This document shows, piece after piece, positions 6,996 to 12,641 of a stretch of DNA of 12,641 nt (positions are counted from its first letter, which is position 1; each line of letters begins with the position of its first letter). The stretch comes from Burkholderiales bacterium. Its GTDB lineage: Bacteria > Pseudomonadota > Gammaproteobacteria > Burkholderiales > Casimicrobiaceae. The translations under genes were made by a program, and so were the position numbers. Location of the stretch: NCBI GenBank assembly GCA_031257235.1, contig JAIRPA010000183.1:1-12641 (forward strand), given 5' to 3'. The notes under the pieces are model-generated. The model saw only the letters and a list, made by a program, of their open reading frames with translations, searched no databases and had not been told where the DNA came from.

Positions 6996-8633
6996 TTATG
7001 TTTTTCTAAAAGCGCCGCGCGCGTTGGTCAAACGCAATCTTAATCTGAAATGCGCACCCTCATCCGGGGAGGAGGGAAGTAATTCCAGATCGGCAAAATT
7101 GGCGTAGGCAAGTTCACGCGCAATATATAACCCTAACCCCGTTCCTGAGGAACGCGTGGTAAAAAACGGCTCAAACAAACGCTCGCGGACTTTATCGGGG
7201 ATGCCCGGACCGTCGTCAACAATATCCAGCCGTGCGTGTTCCAAATCGGTGCCGGGCAATAACAATATTCTGATGCTACCCTCGGACTTACGGCAGAATT
7301 GCCACGCATTGCGCGATAAGTTCCAAATGATTTGATCGAGCTGCCCCCGGTCAAACGAACAATGCGCGTTTTCCAGCGAGCGGTCAATCGAAAGCGATAA
7401 TACGTTGGGCGACATTTGTTCGCTGGCGATAATTTCTTCGACTAAGGAACGCAACATATCGGGGAGATGTATGGTTTCCGCGTTTCTGCGGTCACGTCGG
7501 TTCAACTGCAAAATTTCGGTGACGATGCGGTCGATGCGTTTGCCGTTGCTTCGGATCATGCCCAAAAGCCGCACTTGTTCCATCGTTACCCCTTCGTCCT
7601 CTTCCAAAAGCTGGGCGGCTTGCTGAATGGCGGAAAGCGGGTTTCGGACTTCGTGCGCAATAGAGGCGGTTAATCGTCCCAGCGCCGCGAGTTTAAGATT
7701 TTGCGCTTCCACGCGCGAACGTCCCAAGTCTTCAAGATACACCAGCGTGCCGCCGTTGGTGGTCGAGCCAATGCGCACAAAACGCGGAATGAGGATCGAG
7801 GTTGAGGAGACGACCGACAAAGGCGGCATCACGGTTTTATTGTCTGTCAACCACAAACGCCACGTGTCGGAAAGCGATTTATTCCATTTCTCAAGCGGCT
7901 GACCCGACGCGGCAACGTGCGCCACGTCCAATAAAGAAACGGCTTGCGGGTTATAACCCCGAACCACGCCGTTTACATCCAAAATCATCACGCCGTCTTT
8001 CATGTCCCGAATCACCGTGCGGTTGATTTGTTCAAGATTGATGATGTCGATGCCGCGTTGCTGAACCAAACGCTCGGACGCGCGGGTGTAGTAGCCGATG
8101 TCGATGGCGATTCGGATCACAAAAAAGTAACTGACGCAAATAAGACCCGTCACCAAAAGCTGGGAAGTTTCGCAAGAACCTTTGAGGTAAAGAAAGGTGG
8201 TTGTGGTGATGAACATCGCGGTGGGGATTAAGGCGTGCGCCCACGCCAGCTGCCTTCCCAACAGCCAACCGTGCGCGGCAAGTTGCGGGAAGATGAAAAT
8301 AGGAAGCGTGAGCAAGGTGGCGTCGCCCGCAATCATCATCGCGGCAAGAAAAATGGAATCGCCCGAAATGGCGCAAAAAAGCGCCCAGCGCAACGGCAAA
8401 TATTGTTCTTCAGACAGCGAAAAGAAAATCTGCGCCATCGCAAAACCAAAGTAAAGCATCACGCAGATCACGAAAATCGTGGAATGCTGGAAGCCCATGC
8501 GTTGCGCGCTTGCCAATAAAATGCTACCCAAAAGCGCCAAGGTGTAGCCGCCACGATAGATGGCGATGATCCACAAAACGCGCCTTTCGGTGGCACTCAA
8601 AGGAACGGAAAAAAAGTCCGGTGAACGAAACAT
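6996..8633 (-). CDS. pilS: Sensor histidine kinase PilS
   Basis: This 545-residue membrane sensor kinase pairs with PilR. The N-terminal half has about six membrane segments (roughly 18-42, 50-72, 82-102, 106-125, 130-150, 158-180) with little periplasmic sequence, as in PilS, which senses intramembrane pilin. A PAS-like segment follows (about 200-305, from MKDGVMILDVNGVVRGYNPQ). Then come the dimerisation/phosphoacceptor helix with H327 in SIAHEVRNPLSA, and an HATPase domain with N-box WNLSRNAW (N438/N442), DDGPGIP (473-479) and GTGLGL (497-502). All catalytic motifs are intact. It starts 9 bases after the PP0621-like gene and ends 43 bases before pilR. The name rests on the partner and architecture. 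Confidence 0.87.
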   Translation of the reverse strand: MFRSPDFFSVPLSATERRVLWIIAIYRGGYTLALLGSILLASAQRMGFQHSTIFVICVMLYFGFAMAQIFFSLSEEQYLPLRWALFCAISGDSIFLAAMMIAGDATLLTLPIFIFPQLAAHGWLLGRQLAWAHALIPTAMFITTTTFLYLKGSCETSQLLVTGLICVSYFFVIRIAIDIGYYTRASERLVQQRGIDIINLEQINRTVIRDMKDGVMILDVNGVVRGYNPQAVSLLDVAHVAASGQPLEKWNKSLSDTWRLWLTDNKTVMPPLSVVSSTSILIPRFVRIGSTTNGGTLVYLEDLGRSRVEAQNLKLAALGRLTASIAHEVRNPLSAIQQAAQLLEEDEGVTMEQVRLLGMIRSNGKRIDRIVTEILQLNRRDRRNAETIHLPDMLRSLVEEIIASEQMSPNVLSLSIDRSLENAHCSFDRGQLDQIIWNLSRNAWQFCRKSEGSIRILLLPGTDLEHARLDIVDDGPGIPDKVRERLFEPFFTTRSSGTGLGLYIARELAYANFADLELLPSSPDEGAHFRLRLRLTNARGAFRKT

Positions 8634-8642
8634 AAGGGCATT

Positions 8643-8879
8643 TTAATCGTATCGGTTACATTTGGGGTCAGCGCAATGATAACCGTCATGGGCTAATTTT
8701 GCGTCCGAGACGGGGACAAAAACGCCGCAGGAGGCACAACGAACCATTCGTTCCGCGCCGGCAGGGGGCTTTTTTTTCTGCGGGAGATCGGGAGGGGGAG
8801 ACGAGCGTTTACTCGTGAATCGGCGCACCACAAACATCACGCAAAATGCCAATACCAACCAAAAAATAAGTCTGCCCAT
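8643..8879 (-). CDS. PP0621-family small membrane/zinc-ribbon protein
   Basis: This is a 78-residue protein with one N-terminal membrane segment (about 3-18), a basic Pro-rich linker (19-44) and a C-terminal four-cysteine cluster, C48-X2-C51 and C69-X4-C74, starting MVRCASCGVFVP. This layout matches the small PP0621-type proteins of unknown function. Such proteins are, to my recollection, found next to pilS in betaproteobacteria. The cluster probably binds zinc on the cytoplasmic side. It opens the pilS-pilR-ampD run and starts only 19 bases after the tRNA-Arg 3' end. No good ribosome site is visible before its ATG. Confidence 0.78.
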   Translation of the reverse strand: MGRLIFWLVLAFCVMFVVRRFTSKRSSPPPDLPQKKKPPAGAERMVRCASCGVFVPVSDAKLAHDGYHCADPKCNRYD

Positions 8880-8898
8880 AGGAATGAATGTGTTGTCA

Positions 8899-8974
8899 TG
8901 GCGCCCCCGGCACGAATCGAACGTGCGACCCCACCCTTAGGAGGGGTGTGCTCTATCCACTGAGCTACGGAGGC
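8899..8974 (-). tRNA. tRNA-Arg (anticodon CCU)
   Basis: A full cloverleaf can be folded on the minus strand. The acceptor stem pairs GCCTCCG with CGGGGGC (one G-U), followed by discriminator G and an encoded CCA (8901-8899). The D stem is GCTC/GAGC, the anticodon stem CACCC/GGGTG with loop CTCCTAA (anticodon CCT, reading AGG), and the T arm GCACG-TTCGATT-CGTGC. Length is 76. A -10-like GATAAT lies at 8990-8985, placing the start about 5 bases upstream of the mature end; no good -35 was seen. Confidence 0.96.
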
Positions 8975-9012
8975 GAACCGGCGTATTATCTCATGTTAAT
9001 GGCGTTCGGCGA

Positions 9013-9046
9013 TTCGGCAAAAAGTAGGGGTTTACTTTTTGCCGAA
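9013..9046. repeat. Perfect 14-6-14 inverted repeat
   Basis: TTCGGCAAAAAGTA (9013-9026) and its exact reverse complement (9033-9046) flank a 6-base loop GGGGTT. Stem length, loop length and core (AAAAAGTAG-N4-TTACTTTTT) match the structure at 10-43. It sits between the diverging tRNA-Arg and rplU promoters, so it is not placed like a terminator for either. It may be a dispersed repeat or an operator. Confidence 0.7.
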
Positions 9047-9075
9047 CCCCGGATTCCTGATTCCTGACCCCTGTA

Positions 9076-9104
9076 TTGCGTCGGAACCAATAATCCTATA
9101 GAAT
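9076..9104 (+). promoter_or_regulatory. Candidate sigma-70 promoter for rplU-rpmA
   Basis: TTGCGT (9076-9081) and TAGAAT (9099-9104, 5 of 6 to consensus) are separated by exactly 17 bases. Predicted transcription begins near 9111, giving a leader of about 44 bases to the rplU ATG. Confidence 0.55.
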
Positions 9105-9111
9105 CCGAAAT

Positions 9112-9133
9112 CCGCCTAAATCAGGCGGTTTTT
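9112..9133 (+). promoter_or_regulatory. Leader hairpin with T-run before rplU
   Basis: CCGCCT (9112-9117) and AGGCGG (9123-9128) form a 6-bp stem with a 5-base loop, followed by TTTTT (9129-9133). With the predicted start near 9111 it would form the very 5' end of the rplU mRNA. It looks like a small terminator, but in this position it is more likely a 5' stabilising or attenuating structure. Confidence 0.45.
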
Positions 9134-9154
9134 CAATTACTTCACGGAGTTATC

Positions 9155-9466
9155 ATGTACGCGGTCATAAAAACCGGCGGAAAACAATACAAAGTTTCCG
9201 TTGGTCAAAAACTTAAAATAGAACAGATACCGGCGGACGTGGACGCAGAAGTTGTACTCGATCAAGTATTGATGGTCGGAGACGGCGATAGCGTACGTCT
9301 AGGGGCACCTGTTTTGGAAGGCGTTTCGGTCAAAGCGACAGTGTTGGAACACGCGCGCGGCAAAAAGGTGCAGATTTTCAAGATGCGTCGCCGTAAACAT
9401 TACCGGAAAAGTCAAGGTCATCGTCAAAACTACACGCTTGTGCGTATTGACAGCATTGTTGCGTAA
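9155..9466 (+). CDS. rplU: 50S ribosomal protein L21
   Basis: L21 is a large-subunit ribosomal protein that binds 23S rRNA. The 103-residue protein has the normal length, the standard N-terminus MYAVIKTGGKQYKV, and the conserved C-terminal basic segment KMRRRKHYRKSQGHRQNYT (about 75-93). A GGAG ribosome site precedes the ATG. It is followed 11 bases later by rpmA, the standard L21-L27 pairing. Confidence 0.98.
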   Translation: MYAVIKTGGKQYKVSVGQKLKIEQIPADVDAEVVLDQVLMVGDGDSVRLGAPVLEGVSVKATVLEHARGKKVQIFKMRRRKHYRKSQGHRQNYTLVRIDSIVA

Positions 9467-9477
9467 AGGAATTTATC

Positions 9478-9738
9478 ATGGCACATAAGAAAGCAGGCGG
9501 AAGTTCCCGTAACGGGCGCGATTCACAGGCAAAACGCTTAGGCGTTAAATCCTATGGCGGTGAAGTCATCAGCGCGGGCAGCATCATCGTGCGCCAACGC
9601 GGCACCCAAGTTCACCCGGGGGTGAATGTCGGTTGCGGCAAAGATTTCACCTTGTTTGCCAAGGTGGACGGCAGAGTCGAGTTCACCGTCAAAGGTCCCA
9701 AAAAAGATAAATTTGCCAACGTATTGCCTGTGGCGTAA
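9478..9738 (+). CDS. rpmA: 50S ribosomal protein L27
   Basis: L27 is a large-subunit protein whose N-terminal tail reaches toward the peptidyl-transferase centre. The 86 residues start MAHKKAGGSSRNGRDS, the mature-type tail without the cleaved extension seen in Firmicutes. They continue with the conserved KRLGVKSYGGEVISAGSII and HPGVNVGCGKDFTLFA blocks. An AAAGGA ribosome site is present. The usual next gene, obgE, is absent; a terminator and ispD follow. Confidence 0.98.
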   Translation: MAHKKAGGSSRNGRDSQAKRLGVKSYGGEVISAGSIIVRQRGTQVHPGVNVGCGKDFTLFAKVDGRVEFTVKGPKKDKFANVLPVA

Positions 9739-9773
9739 GTCCGGCGCGGCAAATTGTTACTTTTTAGATCGTC

Positions 9774-9801
9774 AAAACGCGGCATCACTGCCGCGTTTTT
9801 T
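9774..9801 (+). terminator. Intrinsic terminator after rpmA
   Basis: AAAACGCGGCA (9774-9784) pairs exactly with TGCCGCGTTTT (9789-9799) across a TCAC tetraloop, and the T-run continues to 9801. The strong GC stem directly after rplU-rpmA makes this a confident Rho-independent terminator. Confidence 0.9.
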
Positions 9802-9807
9802 ATTGTT

Positions 9808-9836
9808 TTTATCGTCGCGTCTGGTTAAGCTATGAT
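9808..9836 (+). promoter_or_regulatory. Candidate promoter for ispDF
   Basis: A -10-like TATGAT (9831-9836, 5 of 6) lies 17 bases after a weak -35-like TTTATC (9808-9813), directly after the rpmA terminator and about 25 bases before the ispD ATG. The position supports it; the -35 match is poor. Confidence 0.4.
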
Positions 9837-9860
9837 GATCACCGAAAGGACGCCGAACAA

Positions 9861-10595
9861 ATGACCCCACTATCCATAGTCGCTTTAATCCCCGCCGCCG
9901 GTTTGGGCGCGCGCTTTGGAGATCAAACCTTAAAGCAATATGCGCCGATTCACGGGCATCCGATGATGTATTGGACGATTCGGCGCATTCACATGGGCTT
10001 GAAACCCAACCTGATTGCCGTCGTTTTATCGCGGGATGATAAGCAGTTTGCCTCGTTGATTCCCGAATTGCCCGATAACGTTTTGCCTTTGTATTGCGGC
10101 GGCGCGACCCGTGCGGAAAGTGTGGCCAATGGGTTGACCTCGTTGTCCGAACGAGTGCTTCCCGAAACGTGGATCGTGGTTCATGATGCCGCGCGTTGCG
10201 CCATCCCGATTCCAACTTTGGCGCATTTGACCAATGAATTACGCGCGATGCCGGCGGCGTCCGACGAAGGCTTAATTTTGGCACTGCCTTTGTCGGATAC
10301 CTTAAAGAGAGCCAACGCGGATCAAACCCGATCGGAAAAAACGCTGGAGCGTTCCGGGCTTTGGGGCGCGCAAACGCCGCAGTGCTTTCGGTTTCACGTG
10401 TTACAAGAGGCGTTGGCGTTGGACACGGCGCATACGTCCACCGACGAAGCGCAGGCGGTGGAACGTTGGTGCGAAGAAACCGGAACGCCCAAACCGAAAT
10501 TTGTGCGCGGCTCACGCCAAAATATTAAACTGACGTATCCCGAAGATTTGCCGGTGGTCTCGGCATTGATTGCGTTGCAGGAGAAAATAACATGA
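9861..10595 (+). CDS. ispD: 2-C-methyl-D-erythritol 4-phosphate cytidylyltransferase
   Basis: IspD transfers CMP from CTP to MEP, the third step of the non-mevalonate (MEP) isoprenoid pathway, in the cytoplasm. The 244 residues carry the nucleotide-binding signature PAAGLGARFG (11-20) with K25, GGATRAESV (80-88), VHDAAR (107-112), DTLKR (146-150), GAQTPQ (169-174), TDEAQAVE (194-201) and the C-terminal QNIKLTYPEDL (220-230), all expected for an active enzyme. AAGGA lies 10 bases before the ATG. The stop codon overlaps the ispF start (ATGA), the common proteobacterial IspD-IspF coupling. Confidence 0.96.
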   Translation: MTPLSIVALIPAAGLGARFGDQTLKQYAPIHGHPMMYWTIRRIHMGLKPNLIAVVLSRDDKQFASLIPELPDNVLPLYCGGATRAESVANGLTSLSERVLPETWIVVHDAARCAIPIPTLAHLTNELRAMPAASDEGLILALPLSDTLKRANADQTRSEKTLERSGLWGAQTPQCFRFHVLQEALALDTAHTSTDEAQAVERWCEETGTPKPKFVRGSRQNIKLTYPEDLPVVSALIALQEKIT

Positions 10596-11104
10596 TGCGG
10601 ATTGGTCAAGGGTTTGATGTTCACGCTTTTTCCGAGGATCCCAAACGCCCGTTGCGCTTGGGGGGGGTCACCCTACCCAACGAGCGTGGATTGGAAGGGC
10701 ATTCGGATGCGGATGCGGTGTTGCATGCCTTGGCAGACGCTTTTTTGGGCGCGGCCGCCTTAGGCGACATCGGCGATCATTTTCCCGATACCGATCCCCA
10801 ATGGAAAAACGCCGACAGTGCGGAGCTTTTGCGCCATGTCACGCTTTTGGTTCGCGCGGCGGGGTATAGGTTACTCAACGCGGACATCACCATTCTTGCC
10901 GAACAGCCTAAAATCGCGCCCTATCGCATGGCGATGTTGGAGTCGATTGCCGACGCGATGGGTGTGCGCTTGGAGCGGGTGTCGCTTAAAGCCACCACCA
11001 CGGAAAAGTTAGGTTTTGTCGGCAGGAAAGAAGGGATCGCGGTCAGTGCGGTGGTCTTGTTGTTAAAAATTAACGCGCATTTAGATTATCTGAATGTGGA
11101 TTGA
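10592..11104 (+). CDS. ispF: 2-C-methyl-D-erythritol 2,4-cyclodiphosphate synthase
   Basis: IspF cyclises CDP-ME 2-phosphate to ME-cPP with release of CMP, the fifth MEP-pathway step. It acts as a trimer with a zinc site at each interface. Motifs: RIGQGFDVHAF (metal ligands D9 and H11), GLEGHSDADAVLHALADA (third ligand H45), LGDIGDHFPDTDP (58-69) and KATTTEKLGFVGRKEGIA (133-150). At 170 residues it is slightly longer than the usual 157-160 or so because of a tail ending HLDYLNVD. Two adjacent ATGs (10592 and 10595) are possible starts. The upstream GGAG (10579-10582) serves either; the first creates the ATGA overlap with ispD. Confidence 0.96.
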   Translation: MMRIGQGFDVHAFSEDPKRPLRLGGVTLPNERGLEGHSDADAVLHALADAFLGAAALGDIGDHFPDTDPQWKNADSAELLRHVTLLVRAAGYRLLNADITILAEQPKIAPYRMAMLESIADAMGVRLERVSLKATTTEKLGFVGRKEGIAVSAVVLLLKINAHLDYLNVD

Positions 11105-11170
11105 GCCCTTGGCAAAACTCAATGTTTGGGTTGGCGGAGGTTTTAGACGGGTTTTGTGTTGAATGAATCG

Positions 11171-11204
11171 GGGCGCGGCAGGGTTCGCGCCCATTTATTT
11201 TTTT
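11171..11204 (+). terminator. Intrinsic terminator after ispF
   Basis: GGGCGCG (11171-11177) pairs with CGCGCCC (11186-11192) across an 8-base loop, followed by ATTTATTTTTTT. It lies 66 bases after the ispF stop and 28 bases before the next gene's start, so it may also damp read-through into the flavin oxidoreductase gene. A TATATT at 11206-11211 just after it could be a -10 box, without a clear -35. Confidence 0.75.
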
Positions 11205-11231
11205 CTATATTGTGACGTCGAAAGGATAACC

Positions 11232-12347
11232 ATGATGAATCGTGCCTCGCTTTTTGAACCTTTTACTTTTGCCAACGGGGCCACCCTTTCCAACAAAATC
11301 GTGATGGCGCCGATGACGACTTGGTCGGGCGACAACCAAGGGAACAACACCGAAGAAGAATTACGCTATTACGCCGCCCGCTCGGCGGGGGTGGGGATGG
11401 TGATTACGGGAACCACCTATTCGATTGCCGGCGGGAAGGGCTTTGATGGGCAATTTTCCGCCGAAGACGATCGTTATATTCCGTCGTTAAAAAAACTTGC
11501 GCAAACGATTCAAAGTCAAGGGGCGAAAGCGGTCTTGCAAATTTTTCACGCGGGGAGGCTCTCGCGTCCGGAATGGGTGCCCGACGGCGATGTGGTCGCG
11601 CCTTCATCGGTACGCGCCGTTCGCGCGGACGAAGATTCTCGTCCGCCGCGCGCGCTATCGGAGTCGGAAATCCATAAAATCATTCAATCGTTTGCGGCGG
11701 CCACCTCGCGCGCGATTGCCGCCGGGTTTGACGGCGTTGAAATCCACGGCGCCAACGGTTATCTCATCCAACAATTTTTTTCGCCGCACGCCAACCAACG
11801 AACCGATTCATGGGGCGGCAGCCGACCGGCGCGCGCGCGTTTTGCGTTGTCGGTGCTGGATGCGGTGCACAACGTTGTTCGTGAACAGGCACCGAAAACC
11901 TTCATTTTAGGGTATCGCTTTTCGCCGGAAGAAACCGGTGAGGTGGGGATCACGCTTGACGATACCTGCTATCTGATCGATCAATTGTTGGAGCGCCCGC
12001 TCACGTATTTGCACGTTTCTCTCAAGCAATTTGATTTAACGTCGCAACGCGATGCCGCCGACAAACGCGTCATCGGCGACCTTGTTCGCCGCCAAATCAA
12101 CGGTCGTGTCCCGTTAATCGGCGTCGGAGGCATCAAAACGGCGGATGATCTGATTAAAGCCAAAGCGATAGGTTACGACTTAATCGCCGTCGGCAGTGCT
12201 TTGATTGCCGATCCGCAGTGGGTGGAAAAAATAAAGTCCGGCAAGCCATGTTTGCCTTGGGTCACGGAAGAACATGTCTTGAAATATCACGTGCCCCAAA
12301 CCATGTTTGAAACCTTAAAGCTGTATTTTCCGAACGTGATCGGGTAG
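11232..12347 (+). CDS. Old Yellow Enzyme-family NADH:flavin oxidoreductase
   Basis: A 371-residue FMN-dependent ene-reductase-type TIM barrel. Visible motifs: NKIVMAPMTTWSGD (21-34) at strand one, HAGRLSRP (106-113), and the active-site segment VEIHGANGYLIQQFFSPHAN with H172, N175 and Y177. These have the same spacing as substrate-binding H191/N194/Y196 of yeast OYE1. The FMN phosphate region is GVGGI (297-301) and VGSALIADP (320-328). Thr29 occupies the position of Cys26 in YqjM, so it looks more like the OYE/YqiG-like branch than YqjM. There is no fused iron-sulphur or NADH domain, ruling out 2,4-dienoyl-CoA reductase FadH. The frame opens at 11163, but AAAGGA (11221-11226) and family alignment favour 11232. 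The substrate is unknown. Confidence 0.9.
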   Translation: MMNRASLFEPFTFANGATLSNKIVMAPMTTWSGDNQGNNTEEELRYYAARSAGVGMVITGTTYSIAGGKGFDGQFSAEDDRYIPSLKKLAQTIQSQGAKAVLQIFHAGRLSRPEWVPDGDVVAPSSVRAVRADEDSRPPRALSESEIHKIIQSFAAATSRAIAAGFDGVEIHGANGYLIQQFFSPHANQRTDSWGGSRPARARFALSVLDAVHNVVREQAPKTFILGYRFSPEETGEVGITLDDTCYLIDQLLERPLTYLHVSLKQFDLTSQRDAADKRVIGDLVRRQINGRVPLIGVGGIKTADDLIKAKAIGYDLIAVGSALIADPQWVEKIKSGKPCLPWVTEEHVLKYHVPQTMFETLKLYFPNVIG

Positions 12348-12411
12348 GAATCGTTCGGGGAAAAGGATGTTTTTTGACGGGGTTAAGACGCTATCTTCGT
12401 CGAATTAACGG

Positions 12412-12448
12412 AAAAACGCCGCTATTATTCAATAAAAGCGGCGTTTTT
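12412..12448 (+). terminator. Intrinsic terminator after the flavin oxidoreductase
   Basis: AAAAACGCCGCT (12412-12423) pairs perfectly with AGCGGCGTTTTT (12437-12448) around a 13-base AT-rich loop. A-run on one side and T-run on the other make it bidirectional in principle. It sits 64 bases beyond the stop codon. Confidence 0.85.
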
Positions 12449-12641
12449 GCCGTCATGTGCTGTGTAATCTCATTGAACTTCTAACGGGATTTTAACGTGT
12501 TACACCGAACGGCACTGTGTAACGGCGCAATCATATCATCATAGTTTTCACGCACATGACAATCAGGATAAAAGGATCAAAAGAGCAGACAAGCGATTCA
12601 AGAAGAGGGTCGTTGTTTCATGGGTTATATGTTTTTGTCAC
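12449..12641. other. Non-coding tail with inverted repeats; no gene recognised
   Basis: No supported gene lies between the last terminator and the window edge. The stretch holds GTTACAC (12499-12505) and GTGTAAC (12517-12523), a 7-bp inverted repeat 11 bases apart whose left half extends to the palindrome GTGTTACAC. It also holds GTCATGTGC (12452-12460) with its exact complement GCACATGAC (12552-12560) 91 bases away, and CTGTGTAA in two direct copies. A gene may begin past the edge: ATG at 12620 follows AGAGGG by 10 bases, with only seven full codons visible. It could be a promoter/operator region or an untranslated RNA. Confidence 0.4.

Noticed and set aside
8032..8376. A 114-codon minus-strand frame inside pilS, and similar alternative frames across ccmF and pilR
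   Set aside because: They overlap intact genes with complete motifs and have skewed composition typical of alternate frames in GC-rich genes.
9772..10515. A 247-codon open frame on the minus strand opposite ispD
   Set aside because: It lies antisense to a gene with every IspD motif, its translation has low-complexity Arg/Pro/Ser content, and it runs through the rpmA terminator. It is a shadow frame of a GC-rich gene.
11163..11231. A 23-residue N-terminal extension of the flavin oxidoreductase from an upstream ATG
   Set aside because: The stretch covers the terminator hairpin and T-run, and a good ribosome site sits right before the ATG at 11232, where OYE homology begins.
12556..12641. A 28-codon open frame running off the right edge from ATG at 12556
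   Set aside because: It has no ribosome site, its start lies in an inverted repeat and nothing in it is recognisable. It is too short to support.

Overview
The window looks like ordinary chromosomal backbone from a Proteobacterium, most likely a betaproteobacterium. The base composition is close to balanced, with GC-rich genes. The clues are a System I cytochrome c maturation cluster, a PilS/PilR pair next to AmpD, the YciB septation protein, and a small zinc-ribbon protein of the PP0621 type upstream of pilS. The lineage is an inference. I see no phage, transposase, CRISPR, toxin or defence genes.

Left part, minus strand (1-4040): ccmF-ccmG-ccmH-ccmI form an operon with its own promoter just upstream of ccmF. 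Together they make the haem-ligation half of cytochrome c maturation: CcmF/H/I is the apocytochrome-haem lyase and CcmG the thioredoxin-like reductant. The haem-export and chaperone half (ccmABCDE) is not adjacent. A structured, repeat-bearing spacer (3966-4188) separates this operon from the next.

Middle, minus strand (4189-8974): tRNA-Arg(CCU), a PP0621-like small protein, pilS, pilR, ampD, a 63-residue candidate membrane protein and yciB are packed in one direction, with TAATG stop/start overlaps at two junctions. PilS/PilR is a sigma-54-dependent two-component system, typically controlling type IV pilin. AmpD recycles murein fragments and YciB is a cell-envelope and septation membrane protein. 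The candidate small protein contains an in-frame 24-bp tandem duplication and is the least familiar item in the window.

Right part, plus strand (9076-12448): a promoter followed by rplU-rpmA (ribosomal proteins L21 and L27) ends at a strong terminator. ispD-ispF (two steps of the MEP isoprenoid pathway, ATGA overlap) ends at a second terminator. An Old Yellow Enzyme-type flavin oxidoreductase ends at a third. The last 190 bases carry no recognisable gene but contain several inverted repeats.

The best leads beyond routine annotation are the small membrane protein, a pair of same-architecture hairpins (10-43 and 9013-9046), the repeat-bearing spacer upstream of ccmF, and the tRNA gene placed 19 bases before the pilSR gene cluster. 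I found no convincing large undescribed system.
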